A DNA stretch of 64,000 nt from Antedon mediterranea (Eukaryota > Echinodermata > Crinoidea > Comatulida > Antedonidae), in NCBI RefSeq assembly GCF_964355755.1, contig NC_092676.1, forward strand, positions 29,649,871 through 29,713,870, read 5' to 3'. A program made the translations under genes and the position numbers. The notes beneath the pieces are model-generated. The model did not search any database. It was not told where the DNA came from and worked only from the letters and a program-made list of their open reading frames with translations. Positions 10,801 through 20,996 of this stretch are shown here, piece by piece. The stretch's first letter is position 1. Each line of letters begins with the position of its first letter.

Positions 10801-13800
10801 ATAGCTAGTACAGATTATTTGAGTCTCTATTTTATCACTCGACCAAATGATACTTTGTTGTTTTTTGTTTAGTTTTTATATATGATATTGATGTTTGCTG
10901 ATTTTTGTCAAACTAAATGTTGAATTGAATGCAACATTTATTATGAGAAAACTTGCCTTTTGACAGACTGTAGTTGTAAAATCATATCAACATCATCTTT
11001 GTTCAACTTCTGGACACGGGAGGCCACATCTTGTTGTCTACAACATAACACACTTGCTGATTGGCTAAAAAAGTGCTCCATCATGGCAAACTATTTGAAA
11101 ATCAAACACACATTTTGATTAATACAGAGTATAAACTTTACTCTTTCTCTTTACTTTGTATATACATTTTAAATATTTATTAGATTGTTTCACGTACTTC
11201 TGTCTTTGGCCATTGGCCAATGGTTTCCATGGTTTCCTCTTTTAATATATATAAACACTGTTTATCTACCTGTAATCGTTTGATAAAGCTGGTTGTTGAA
11301 AAATCATGAAAAAGAAAAAGATCCAAAAGAAGCTGGAACACTTTGTGTCCGAGACGAAATGGATGATCTGGGTTGAGCAAGGTCTAAAAAGATACAATGT
11401 GATTGATTGTTGGTTTATGATAGGTGTAATCAATCATACCTAATCAATCATAGCTAATATAAATTTTAAATTGAAATTGTTTATGGCATGCTGATCTATG
11501 TTATATATATATATATTTTTTTTATATGTATTTTATTGTTAACCGTTTTTGATGTTGTATTGTTTTATGTTTCAAACCTGTTAGTGGCGGTATTTATCGC
11601 TGTTGGTTTTGACTGAATAAAATAAAAAATAATCAATAATAGCTAATCAATCATAGGTAATCAACTAAACTACCACTACACTGACTTCCAGTTCCGTGAT
11701 AATCAACATGAGGATTGTGGAAAATTTCAACGATGAATATGAAGAGGGAACAGTTTTTAAATTAATGAAGAAAATGCAAAAAAAACCTATTTCACTAATC
11801 AAACTAACCATTTGAATGACCTCTGATAGATACTCCGTAGAGGACTTAGATTGAAACTTTTCAATGCTAAGTAAGGATGACACATGTTGAGGAAGAAGGC
11901 GATGTACAACGGATACTGATGTTGCAATACCAAAAAGTAACACTATCGGAAGCTGCTTAATATTTTGACTAAAAAGAAATAAAAATTACAAATTCAGATA
12001 AACGTCAATCAAAATATATATTATAGAATTGCATAGAAGTGCATTAACAATTTAATAATATTGACCTTAACAAAACGCCTACAATGACCTTAACGAAACG
12101 CCTACAGTGACCTTAACGAAATGCCAATAATGACCTTAATGAAATGGCCGCTCTTGTCACCAGATTGTAATGTACTAAATGTATAACTTCCCTCATCGTT
12201 TATAATGATAATTTAAAATCAACATGAATTTCTTATCTGAGTAAAATGTTTATACACTGTTGTTCTCCAATAGGTGCTGCCATATTTGGGGTTTTTATGA
12301 ATTTAAAATTTTTACTGATATACTAATTAAAATGCTATATTTATTATCTTAATGTGCTACTAAGTAAGAGGGGAACACTGGCTCTTAGCCATAGGGATTT
12401 ACTTCCCTTTTGTGTGTCCTGCCACTTTACTTTGTAGTTATTTGTTTATTGTGTTTATGATGTTTATAGCAATAAGAATAGCATTCTGTTTGTTTACCTG
12501 CACATAATAATGAAGTCTTGTAGAACAGGAGAAGTAAAGCCTTCTAAATCTTCAACGATAACAACAATTGGTGGGAACTGTGGAAACGACACGTCAGAGG
12601 CCGCAGCCTTTGACAACCTTTTTCTAGGCGATTTGGACTGCTTCTTGACAGGCGACGTCTGAAATCAACCATGATAATGATATTGCTAGTTTCTAGAGCT
12701 AGAAATAACCCCCCTTTATGTTGGATATATTTAAACATGATAGCACCCTCTATGTTTGGAAATATCTAAAAATGATAGCACTCTCTATGGTTTATCTATA
12801 ATTTTATAAAATCTTGGAATTTTTGGATAATAATGTTCCTTTTACCAATCATACCAGAATTCAATTCTATTAAAAAACTCAAAATATGTAACAATTTAGA
12901 ACCTTCATAGTTGTATGATGATACCAGGAACAGAGGACAGACATTGTACATGGAACCTTTTTAATATCAATCTCATCTTCATCATCATCTAACTGCAGTA
13001 ACAAAAAGGAAGATAAAACAGATTAATGAATTACTTTAGGAATATTATTGAGTAAATAAAAAATATAAAGCTCTGTTTACACTATCAAACTTTATGTAAC
13101 AACAAAATGTGATGTACCCATGTATGGACATGATGATGTCATATCACTACCATATTTATGCAGTACATCACACTATTTTGTCAAACTAGTTTGATAGTGT
13201 AAACAGAGCTTAAATAATGAGATTAAAGCTATGTCTACACTATCAAACTAGTTTGACAAAACAAGTTTGACGTGCCTAAACATGGTAGTGATATGGCCAA
13301 ATATGGTAGTGATATGACATCATCATGTCCATATATGGTCACATCACATTTTTTTGTCACATAAAGTTTGATAGTGTAGACAGAGCGTTAGAGGAGTAAG
13401 ATTTACGCCCGTATTCTTAAACCGGACTTTAGTCGTAGTTCGAGCTAAAACTAAAAAAATGACGTCATTTTAATTCATAAACCGAACTTCAACTAAATCG
13501 CCGACTAATTCAGGCCAACCTCGACTAAATCGAGACGGATTTTGATCGATTTTTTTAGTCCTGAAGGGGGCAGGCTAAATGGTCGACTAAATGGTTTTTA
13601 AACGATGTTTATAAAAAACGTAACAGTCATTGAGTTGTTATATTGGCCAGATATTGAAGAATGAAATATCTATATTTATATTAGCTTAATTAAATATACA
13701 TTGGTATAAGTTATAATAATGAAAATCATCTTTATTTACAACTGTATACAAATTACATTATTTTCTTCGCGCAAGTCCGACTTGAGCTACGTCACGCCAT

Positions 13801-16052
13801 AGCGACAATGGGAGATGCGGCAATTCACCACGCGATGGAATGTTTAGGGGGCCTAGCGCTTTCTTGTCATGCTATGAAGTGCGTGGTTCGTGGCGATCAT
13901 ACTTTGTTGGGGGCCTAGAAAATATAAAAGTTACCGTACCGCCATGGTTCCTAAATATATTTTGAAGATTTTATTTGTTGTTAATCAAATATACTTCACT
14001 GTTAAATTAATACTGATATTGTTCTAATAATTAACGATTAAAATTATTTTTCATGTATATAGTCCTGATGCGTAAAAAGTGTTGTAAGAAATGGAAAGTG
14101 ATATCAATGCGCAAAATTTCGTCTGCTCCTCAAATACTCTCTTGTCATTGGCCAATGTATAGCCTTTGTTACCCAGACGTGTGCAACTCGACTAAAAGCT
14201 CGACTTCATTAAGTCGAACTGCAAACTTCGACTACTTCGTTTTTTAATCAAATTTGAAGTAATAGCTCGAACTACGACTTTTTCAAGTCGAACTTCGAAC
14301 TACGACTAAAGTCCGGTTTAAGAATACGGGCGTTAAGATGGATAATTTGATATGCTGACTCACCATATCACTAGTCTGCATTAATTGGCCAACAAGCTTA
14401 GCTAAAAGTGACTTGATGTTGGGACAATCTTTGGATGCTAGCTGAGCAATGTACGGGGTAATTCCATCCTTTAATTGATTGAACAAATTAGAATATATGG
14501 TATTGTGGTCTGGCATGTTGACACCTAATAAAGAAAATTAAATTATTATTATTATTAATAATAATATGAAATATGGCATAGTTGCTGTAAAAATGAAAAA
14601 GAAAACAACAATTAGTATAGAAAAGGGGTGATTAAATGGCACGAGTACAAGGTGATCGCCATGTCACCTAGCTAGGCTCAGAGTCATATATATAAAGAGT
14701 TGCGTTCACGGATTTTAAAAAGTCACATGGGGTGCATACCGGCCATCTTGGTGTCAAACTATGCTTATGTAGAGTATGGAGTCGAGTCATTTGCTTAAAA
14801 AGAGTATAGAAAGGGGTGATTAAATGGGACCAGTACGAGGTGACAACGCTATGCCATCTAGCTAGACTTATGCAGCCTAGCGAAAACAACACAGTGTAGA
14901 ATAATTGAAGGACTTGATTGGATGTGATTATCTTATGGGGTCGGCAAACTGGTAGGAACTCGTATCAAGATGCGTAATTTGTCACTGAAAACAGATTTTT
15001 GTAAGCAGGTTTATAATATAATATTACCTGTAATCAATGCTGCAGTTGGTACTTCATTAATAAGATGTTTACTCTTATGTTCTTTTAACCCAAATACGTC
15101 ATGAGATTGCTTTAGAAAATTTATTAACTCATCAAATATCTTGTCATAGACTTCTTCTTCCATCCCCTGCAATCAAAATTAGAAATACTTTTCGCAGATT
15201 CAAAGGGCCCCCTTTAAATTGTAATACACAAGATAGGAATTAAGGTCAGCACTTCATTTCAATATTTTTAAACCCTGCAGCCCCCAACAACCACCCCCCA
15301 CCCCCCAATTTCAAAATCCTGGGTCACCACTGGTTGCAAGAGAGGTACTAATTTAAATCTTAACTTCCAAAGAAACAAGAATTTCAATTTATAAGAAGCT
15401 CCTGGTATATATTTATTGAGGAGGAGATAATAAATTTACCTCCAAATCATCACGAATAGTATCCCACAATTCCCTATAAGTTGCAGCACGAATCTTCCTT
15501 CCTGCTGTAGCGCTTCCATCAGGATTTTGAAAATAATTTTCTGTAAAAAAAATATATTATTATTAATCACTTTTCAGTATGAAGGACAGAATGGATAAAA
15601 CAAATAAGAAAGTTAATAACAGTATAACAATATAAAAATACAGTTTTGTATAAGTAATATTATCATTTACACTTACCCGATTTCAACTGTTTCTTGTTTT
15701 TACTTTTGAATGCAAAACATCCCTATAAGTAAAACAATTAGTTACAAATTGTATGCTATATACCATGGATTAATCCATGTATATACTGTCACAGTGCAAA
15801 TTGAATGGCCGAGCATATTGCCAACAGAGGGCGGTAGACATTGTTTGCAAAGGGCTGCCTGTCCAAGCACTCGCTGTCACTAGCCTAGCCTTGGTAGGCC
15901 TAGCTAAATACAGTCATTATTAAATGTTTATATGAAAAAAGACTGTTTATAACTTCGGATGGTTGTCATTAGGCAACACAACTTATAAATACATTACACT
16001 TATAAAACATAGTTACCTTGGAAAAAGACGTGGTACCTGTTTCGCTCGTCAT
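5088..16052 (-). CDS. ORC3: origin recognition complex subunit 3, 18 exons, complete
   Basis: ORC3 is part of the six-subunit ATPase complex that marks replication origins and loads MCM2-7 in the nucleus. Exons in transcript order: 16052-16017, 15722-15677, 15540-15440, 15166-15028, 14524-14364, 12992-12903, 12658-12498, 11968-11809, 11383-11270, 11090-10957, 8572-8509, 8295-8099, 7394-7267, 6886-6685, 6569-6428, 6047-5931, 5368-5295, 5193-5088. They sum to 2172 nt, 723 residues; human ORC3 is about 711. Recognisable segments are SKGCFAFK (N-terminus), [15 protein letters not shown] and [13 protein letters not shown]. Further on are [17 protein letters not shown] (AAA+-like core; no Walker A seen, as usual for ORC3), [34 protein letters not shown] and a C-terminal winged-helix end, FLGFIK...[12 protein letters not shown]. 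Intron 10 uses a GC donor. The stop lies inside a 54-bp tandem repeat. Introns hold MITEs, a SINE and two large minisatellites. Confidence 0.96.
5620..5762. mobile_element. MITE family 1, full-length copy
   Basis: It starts GCTCTGTCTACACTATCAAAC and ends with the near inverse (GTTTGATAGTGTAGACACAGC). The interior is itself nearly palindromic (ATATGG..CCATAT). It lies in an ORC3 intron, between exons 17 and 16. Confidence 0.85.
5764..5893. mobile_element. MITE family 2 copy
   Basis: It abuts a family 1 copy. The right end reads GTTGCGTTGCGTCCAAGTGAGAACCAAGCTT, the family 2 terminus, and the left end is a decayed inverse (GGTTTCCTCTTGGATG). Confidence 0.6.
6198..6324. mobile_element. MITE family 1, full-length copy with TTA flanks
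   Basis: Inverted termini AGCTCTGTCTACATTATC and GATAGTGTAGACAAAGCT are flanked on both sides by TTA. The pattern fits a 3-bp target duplication of the PIF/Harbinger type. Confidence 0.85.
6927..7028. mobile_element. MITE family 1, right-truncated copy
   Basis: The left terminal repeat and ATATGGTAGTGATATG core are present. The element breaks off at GACATCACATAAAGC, so the right terminus is lost. Confidence 0.75.
7491..7800 (+). mobile_element. SINE with Leu/Ser-type tRNA head and a conserved-looking body
   Basis: The head TGGCCGAGCGGTTAAGAC followed by GGGTTCGAGG is a type-II tRNA (Leu/Ser-like) promoter pair. The body includes TCTCGGATAAGGACTATAAACC, a GTCCAGTGTACACAT stretch and GTGCACTTTAAAGAACC. 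From memory this pattern resembles the deeply conserved 'Nin' SINE domain of invertebrates and vertebrates; the identification of that domain is tentative. It lies in ORC3 intron 12. Confidence 0.65.
7848..7960. repeat. (AAT)n microsatellite joined to a short dispersed-repeat fragment
   Basis: AAT repeats run from 7848 to 7880. They are followed by TATAGCGCCGG and GTGGCGCTCATGGCGCTTTG, a common style of SINE/LINE 3' tail, so this is probably the end of a small retroelement. Confidence 0.5.
8656..9570. repeat. 83-bp minisatellite, about 11 near-identical copies, in ORC3 intron 10
   Basis: GACCTAGAAGCCCCTAAACT recurs at 8660, 8743, 8826 and so on every 83 bp. One unit has a 4-bp insertion (AACTAACACATG, near 9035). 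Copies differ by single bases such as CACATG/CACACG and CAAG/CGAG, which indicates recent expansion. Confidence 0.95.
9703..10808. repeat. 79-bp minisatellite, 14 near-identical copies, in ORC3 intron 10
   Basis: The unit starts GAATTTATATGATATACTTG and ends TGTTAATAGCTA; CGCAAATCTACAG repeats every 79 bp. I noticed only two differences along the array, one GTGTC for GTATC near 10078 and one T-for-A near 10261. It starts about 130 bp after the unrelated 83-bp array. Confidence 0.95.
11440..11648 (+). mobile_element. 5'-truncated retroelement tail with target-site repeats, ORC3 intron 8
   Basis: A T-rich stretch ends GACTGAATAAAATAAAAA. It is flanked by AATCAATCATAGCTAAT on the left and AATCAATAATAGCTAAT on the right, 17 bp with one mismatch. 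This looks like a LINE-type insertion with target duplication. TAATCAATCATA also recurs locally, so slippage could contribute. Confidence 0.45.
12061..12147. repeat. short tandem repeat, 22 bp, 4 degenerate copies
   Basis: TGACCTTAACGAAACGCC-type units repeat four times in ORC3 intron 7. Confidence 0.7.
13069..13211. mobile_element. MITE family 1, full-length copy with TAA flanks
   Basis: Termini AGCTCTGTTTACACTATCAA and its inverse TTTGATAGTGTAAACAGAGCT are flanked by TAA on both sides. It lies in ORC3 intron 5, 16 bp from the next copy. Confidence 0.88.
13228..13388. mobile_element. MITE family 1, full-length copy
   Basis: Inverted termini flank a core with a duplicated ATATGGTAGTGATATG segment, so it is slightly longer than its neighbour. 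Right boundary CAGAGCG/TTA. Confidence 0.85.
13406..14332. mobile_element. 927-bp non-autonomous DNA transposon, PIF/Harbinger-like
   Basis: A 38-bp perfect terminal inverted repeat begins CGCCCGTATTCTTAAACCGG at both ends. It is flanked by TTA on each side (13403-13405 and 14333-14335), the 3-bp duplication typical of PIF/Harbinger. Many subterminal TCGACTAA/TTAGTCGA-type motifs in both orientations resemble transposase-binding arrays. No transposase frame is visible; the 64-codon open frame at 14053-14247 is not recognised. It lies in ORC3 intron 5, ending 31 bp before the 14364 exon boundary. Confidence 0.85.
14620..14855. repeat. imperfect direct duplication in ORC3 intron 4
   Basis: AAAGGGGTGATTAAATGG, then a CAGTAC-like and AGGTGA block, occurs near 14623 and again near 14812, about 190 bp apart. 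Confidence 0.55.
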
Positions 16053-17357
16053 GTTCGTTCCGCCGCGTAAACTTTTCTATTTAATTTATTTTAAAAACAC
16101 ACATGTAAAACACGTGGGTGAGTGTATCAAATAAAAACTACATCGTGTTAATCCGCTTTATTACTTGTGAGTAGACAATGCCCTATAAACTTTGTTTCTT
16201 ATTATTTATATTTTAATAAAACAATACTATTTAGTAACGAATTTTTTACATAACTTATATTTATTAAACTTTCTTCATTAATAATTTATTAGAGATCTTA
16301 TAATATAGCGCCGCTAATGTTTTTTTGACATGACTTGTTGGTATATCAATGAAGGGTCAATAAACTGTTTGATTTGATTGGTCGAAAGTTTAATTCGGTT
16401 ATAATGAGTCATTAAAAGTCATTTAACTTATTTTTTTTAATAGTCATTTATTCAAGGGACAAGCCTAGTAATCATCAAACCAGGCGTCAAAGTTTATTAT
16501 ATATGCCATTTGCCAAAATATTTATTTATTATTTATTGGACGTGTATATATTCATCAAAAGAAGCATAGATAGATAGTCTTATAATTCTAAAGTGAAACA
16601 GTGTTGAGATTGTTTTTAAGTAGGAAAAATGCATATAAGCCTATATCTATTTATCGTCGATTTTTATGCGTTCTAGTGTAAATAGGCTTTGAATAATAAA
16701 AAGGTAAACACAACGGTTATAAAGGCACAAATGGCGCGCCATCTTCTAGAGTTATGCGTCCTCTCTAGTGTAAAATAGGCTTTTAATCATAAAAAGGTAA
16801 ACACAACGGTTATAAAGGCACAAATGGCGCTCCATAAAATTAAAACTAAACTTTCTGAAAAAGATCCAAAAAAAAGTAAGCTAGGCATGCAGTCTTCGAA
16901 TGAGGTGAGTTCAATTGGCCTAAAATACCTTAAGTTGTCATTGTAATTGATTCAACCAAATGAAATTTATTTTATATTGTCATATTTGAATATTGTGTAC
17001 AATTTCTGTTTATTGTAGGTAAGCCCTAGCAGCATTATTATTAGGCCTGCCTAACTAGGCCTAGCTTTATAGTTAGTAGTAGGCTTGTTTGTAGAGAGTA
17101 GGCGCGGCTTACATGTGCCGCCTAGACCTACTTTAGAGCGTGAACGTCGTATGTTGTTGTTTACATTACCAAAATAGAATCTATGAAACGCCAAATAGGC
17201 CACACATTTTCGATAGTCTAGTGAATCTCATCGAAGTAGCCTACTAATAATAAGGTTAATAATTAATGTATGTAACTATTTTTATTTTATATATTTATAA
17301 ATATTATTATGATCCTTTCAATTCTCTGTTACACAATAATAGATCTGTGAAAGAACA
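16053..17357. promoter_or_regulatory. divergent intergenic region between ORC3 and PYROXD1
   Basis: The two start codons are 1.3 kb apart, so both promoters must lie here unless there are hidden 5' exons. A 93-bp tandem duplication covers about 16675-16831; each half holds GGTAAACACAACGGTTATAAAGG followed by CACAAATGGCGC. A possible non-coding first exon for PYROXD1 ends near 16903 (GAATGAG/GTGAGT). CpG-containing TATGCGTCC/GGCGCGCC sequence near 16733 fits a promoter. Confidence 0.5.
16675..16831. repeat. 93-bp tandem duplication carrying a promoter motif
   Basis: CAACGGTTATAAAGG starts at 16711 and again at 16804; the surrounding 60 bp match. The ATAAAGGCACAAATGGCGC part also occurs, with one change, upstream of NUDC. 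Confidence 0.8.
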
Positions 17358-19604
17358 ATGGCTGCAACGCCAGTTTCAAGACCAACTTCTACACCACCTA
17401 CTACTACATCTACTACTAGGCCTAGCACTAGTAGTAAGCCAGGTTACGTTGTAATTGGTGGTGGTATTGCTGGGGTAACTTGTGTTGAGCATTTGTCCTT
17501 ACTGTCGCCCGATATTCCAATAACGCTGGTCACCGCATCTCCCCTTGTCAAGGCTGTTACCAACTTTAGACAGGTACAGTATGATGATTGTAGATTATAG
17601 AATAGGAGACCCTAAATATGGATGATAAAGCAATTGATTTGATTGGAGGAATATAGTGTGAAAGATAGAAGAGACACAGTGGAGAAACAATAGCAAGGCC
17701 GTAGTAAAAGGTTAAAAACAGACGAGGCAAAGATGCTTTAAATATAAATATAAAATATGATGAGCTGTGCTGATGGATTTTCGAGTGTGTGGTGAAAACT
17801 GAAAATGTCATGCCTCACGCTGGCCACGGTCCTGAATAAATTTGTTTAAAAAAATGTTTTTTTTTGTGATTCTATAAAAACTGAAATATATTAGTATGAT
17901 TGTCTTTTTTTTTAGATTTCGAAAGTTATTGAACATTTTTCAGTAGAAGAGAAGCATGCGAGTAACCTACAGTCTTCTGTAAGAGGATTATCAATCGTTC
18001 ATGCGATGGTTAGCGGGATTGATGCTGCAAAACAGGTTATTACAATAGATGACGGTGAAAGCATTCCTTACTCTAAACTTTGTATATGTTCCGGTGGACA
18101 ACCTGACATCATATGTAAAGACAATCCCAATGTTTTAGGAATTAGAGACACAGAAACCGTGAAGTCCTTTCAAAAGAAGTTGGCTGCTGCTAATCGCGTT
18201 GCTGTGATTGGCAACGGTGGAATTGCAACTGAACTTGTTTACGAGATTCAAGGCAGTACTGTGATATGGGCGATCCGCGATAAAAGCATCAGTCACACGT
18301 TTGTTGATGCTGGCGCTGCAGAATTTTTTCTTCCACATTTAAAAAGTGAAAAAGAATCTGTAGCAGGTCCAAGTAAAAGAATGATATATGCAGGTTTGTA
18401 GTTTGTTATGTTGATTTTAATCACTATGACTTTTGTCAATTTTGCAGACTTTTTGAATTCATATTTTGTTTAAATTGTCTTTTTTCCCCTTTTAGTATCG
18501 GACGCTGATAATATAGATTCAACCAAAGGTTCATCATCTGGGGGAGCTTTGGGTCCTGATTGGAGCAATGGCGTGTCAATGCAGGGAGGAGGAAGTGGTC
18601 ATCACCCTGTGTATGTAGAATATGAATGCGAGGTCAGTTACATTTATCAGTGGAAAATTATTTCCATTTATTGTTACCATGCATACACTGTTACCATGCA
18701 TACACTGTTACCATGCATACACTGTTACCATGCATACACTGTTATACCAATTACTTTGGTTGGTTTTAATATACGTGGACATAGACATACTTTATTCATC
18801 AAAAAAGGTAAGATAAGGACGATATAAAAATAGATTTAAAATGGATTTGAAATAGACTAATTTTTAAAAATGATATTTGTTGTTTTTTTTTGTCAGGTTC
18901 AGCGAATACTAACGGCAGAAGAATACGCACAGCTAGGTCAAGCTGCAAACATTCTAGCATGTGACACAATGAGCCAATCATGGCCTGTCTACATCTTATT
19001 AACAAATGGCAAATTATATGGTTGTGATCTTATAGTTAGCGCTACTGGCGTCAACCCAAATGTCGCCCCATTCACAAAAGGGCCAATGCCACTAACTATC
19101 GCACCCGATGGCGGTATAAGTGTTGATGATCACATGAGAACGAACTTAGAACATGTTTATGCCGCCGGTGATGTTTGCTCAGCATCATGGCAACCGGCTG
19201 AGCAATGGTTTCAGATGCGGTTATGGTCTCAGGCCCGGCAAATGGGAGCGTATGCAGCTAAGTGTATGATAGCGGATACTTCTGGGCAGGTAATTCACCA
19301 GGACTTTTGTTTTGAGTTATTTGCACATATGACAACATTTTTTGGTTTTAAAGTTGTGCTGTTGGGTAAGTTTAACGGACAGGGGCTTGATAAGAAGGAC
19401 TACGAGGCTCTGGTTCGAGTCACGCTTGGTGTCGAATATATAAAAGTTATACTTAAAGATGGCAAAATGTACGGAGCTATTCTTATAGGTGACACAGATC
19501 TTGAGGAAACCTTTGAGAACTTGATATTGAACAAGACGGATTTGACGAGGTATGGAGAGGACCTGTTGAATCCAGGGGTTGATATTGAAGACTATTTTGA
19601 TTGA
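17358..19604 (+). CDS. PYROXD1: pyridine nucleotide-disulphide oxidoreductase domain protein 1, 4 exons
   Basis: PYROXD1 is a FAD/NAD(P)H-binding oxidoreductase (nuclear/cytoplasmic, muscle disease gene in humans) reported to protect the tRNA ligase RTCB from oxidation. Exons: 17358-17573, 17916-18393, 18496-18632, 18897-19604, giving 512 residues (human about 500). Residues about 31-45 show the FAD Rossmann loop [26 protein letters not shown] follows. A second Rossmann fold [16 protein letters not shown] lies near residue 137, then VIWAIRDK and [10 protein letters not shown]. The last exon has [16 protein letters not shown], the FAD-binding [35 protein letters not shown] and the conserved end DIEDYFD. 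As in the family, I see no CxxC redox pair. A Thr/Ser/Pro-rich tail precedes the fold at the N-terminus. The start is the first in-frame ATG. It is divergent from ORC3. Confidence 0.96.
18673..18740. repeat. 17-bp tandem repeat, 4 copies, in PYROXD1 intron 3
   Basis: TTACCATGCATACACTG is repeated four times without change, just after the 18632 donor. Confidence 0.9.
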
Positions 19605-20650
19605 AAACTTAACCTGTCAGACTAATATGGCAATTATGGTGAAATATTGGATTGAACTCTAATTGTATTAACAATGGAGTCTTGTGTCAATTAGCCCATA
19701 GGATTATACTTGATCATTTTGAATAATGTACAGTATTATTTTTTTTATACTGTAAAGTACCTATACAATCTCAGATATAGTATTTTAATGTTTTACAATG
19801 CAATGTGCTATTTACAGTGTGAGAATTAGGAAAGTCAATTATTTTAGTATTTCATTCAGTGGTGTAATCATGCATTGTAATCTTTAATTTAATGTAAACA
19901 ATTTGTTTTAATACTTTATTTACACAACCACCAATAGTGCAAACCACCAATGGCAGGTGGATTATATAGTATACACATAAAATATACTCAAAAAGGTAAA
20001 ATTTACATAATTATTTCATTCAAACATTTAAATTTAGAAAGGATACAGTTAAGATACAAAAAAATCAACAAAAGTTGACAGAAAACACAATTTTTACAAA
20101 TACAAGAACATTTAACACAAAGAGGATTTATATGAAGTTAAAATAATGAAACAGATAAACTTAGAATTAAGATCTTGCACTTCTAAACTTTGTTGGTCAG
20201 CTTGTGTCTGTGTGTCTACAGTACTACCTCTGGTTAGTTTACACATAGAGATATAATATCTCTATGGTTTACAGCACGTGTGTAGATTTATTTTAGCAGA
20301 GGCTTATCAAAATAAAATTCCTAATAAAATGTTAAACAATGTTTTGTGTTCTCTGTTATTACTGTAATAAATGTCAATGTATCTTAATATACAGTACTGT
20401 ATACGGTATCTATATACAGTATTGTAATCAATTAAATCACAAATATTTCCAAGATCTTTATTACATACACACAGTATGCCTACTTAACATTGAGGGGGTA
20501 CTTTAATTTGGTATAAAGAAATATACCAAATTGGTAGATCAAACATGGTTGACTTATACGCCCTCAATAGACTTCAAATTTACAATATTATTATAAATAT
20601 AATAACCATTGTTGGTTACCAATTATGAGCTATATTTCCTATACCATCCT
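19605..20650. other. PYROXD1 3' flank, no further gene recognised
   Basis: AT-rich sequence. It holds a near-palindrome CATAGAGATATAATATCTCTATG around 20246-20268 and a dyad TTTGGTATAAAGAAATATACC near 20507-20527. Several AATAAA strings near 20308-20322 could serve as poly(A) signals. Confidence 0.5.
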
Positions 20651-20675
20651 GGCTAGTTGAGAATTCTCAACTATT
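20651..20675. repeat. perfect 20-bp palindrome, left outer landmark of the satellite block
   Basis: TAGTTGAGAATTCTCAACTA is a perfect palindrome preceded by GGC and followed by TT. The reverse complement of the whole 25-bp string is at 31941-31965, on the other side of the satellite block. Confidence 0.8.
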
Positions 20676-20996
20676 TTATGTTTTTTACTACCTTTCTGGA
20701 AAATGATATAATCCAAATTGTATTAATACTACCAGTAGTAAACATTTAGAAACACTAGCATACCTTCACTAATTTTAGTTGTTTGTAGTTTAAGACAATC
20801 TTAGTGATATTTAAATGAAAACAATACGATAAAAACTATTGTGTCTGTAATTTACAAGACTATGACTTCCGTATAACGTGCATTGTGGGTACTTCAATTT
20901 TTATAGAAAAGCTAGGGAATCCTAATTTAGTAGGCAGCATATGGGGGCGGGGCAACCAAACTTGCTTATCAAATCAAAGTACAGTAAAGCAAAGGA

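Noticed and set aside
8656-10808. Possible CRISPR-like array
   Set aside because: Units are contiguous with no unique spacers, in an intron of a eukaryotic gene; these are minisatellites.
14053-14247. Transposase remnant in the 927-bp element
   Set aside because: Only 64 codons, no DDE-type or Myb-like motif visible.
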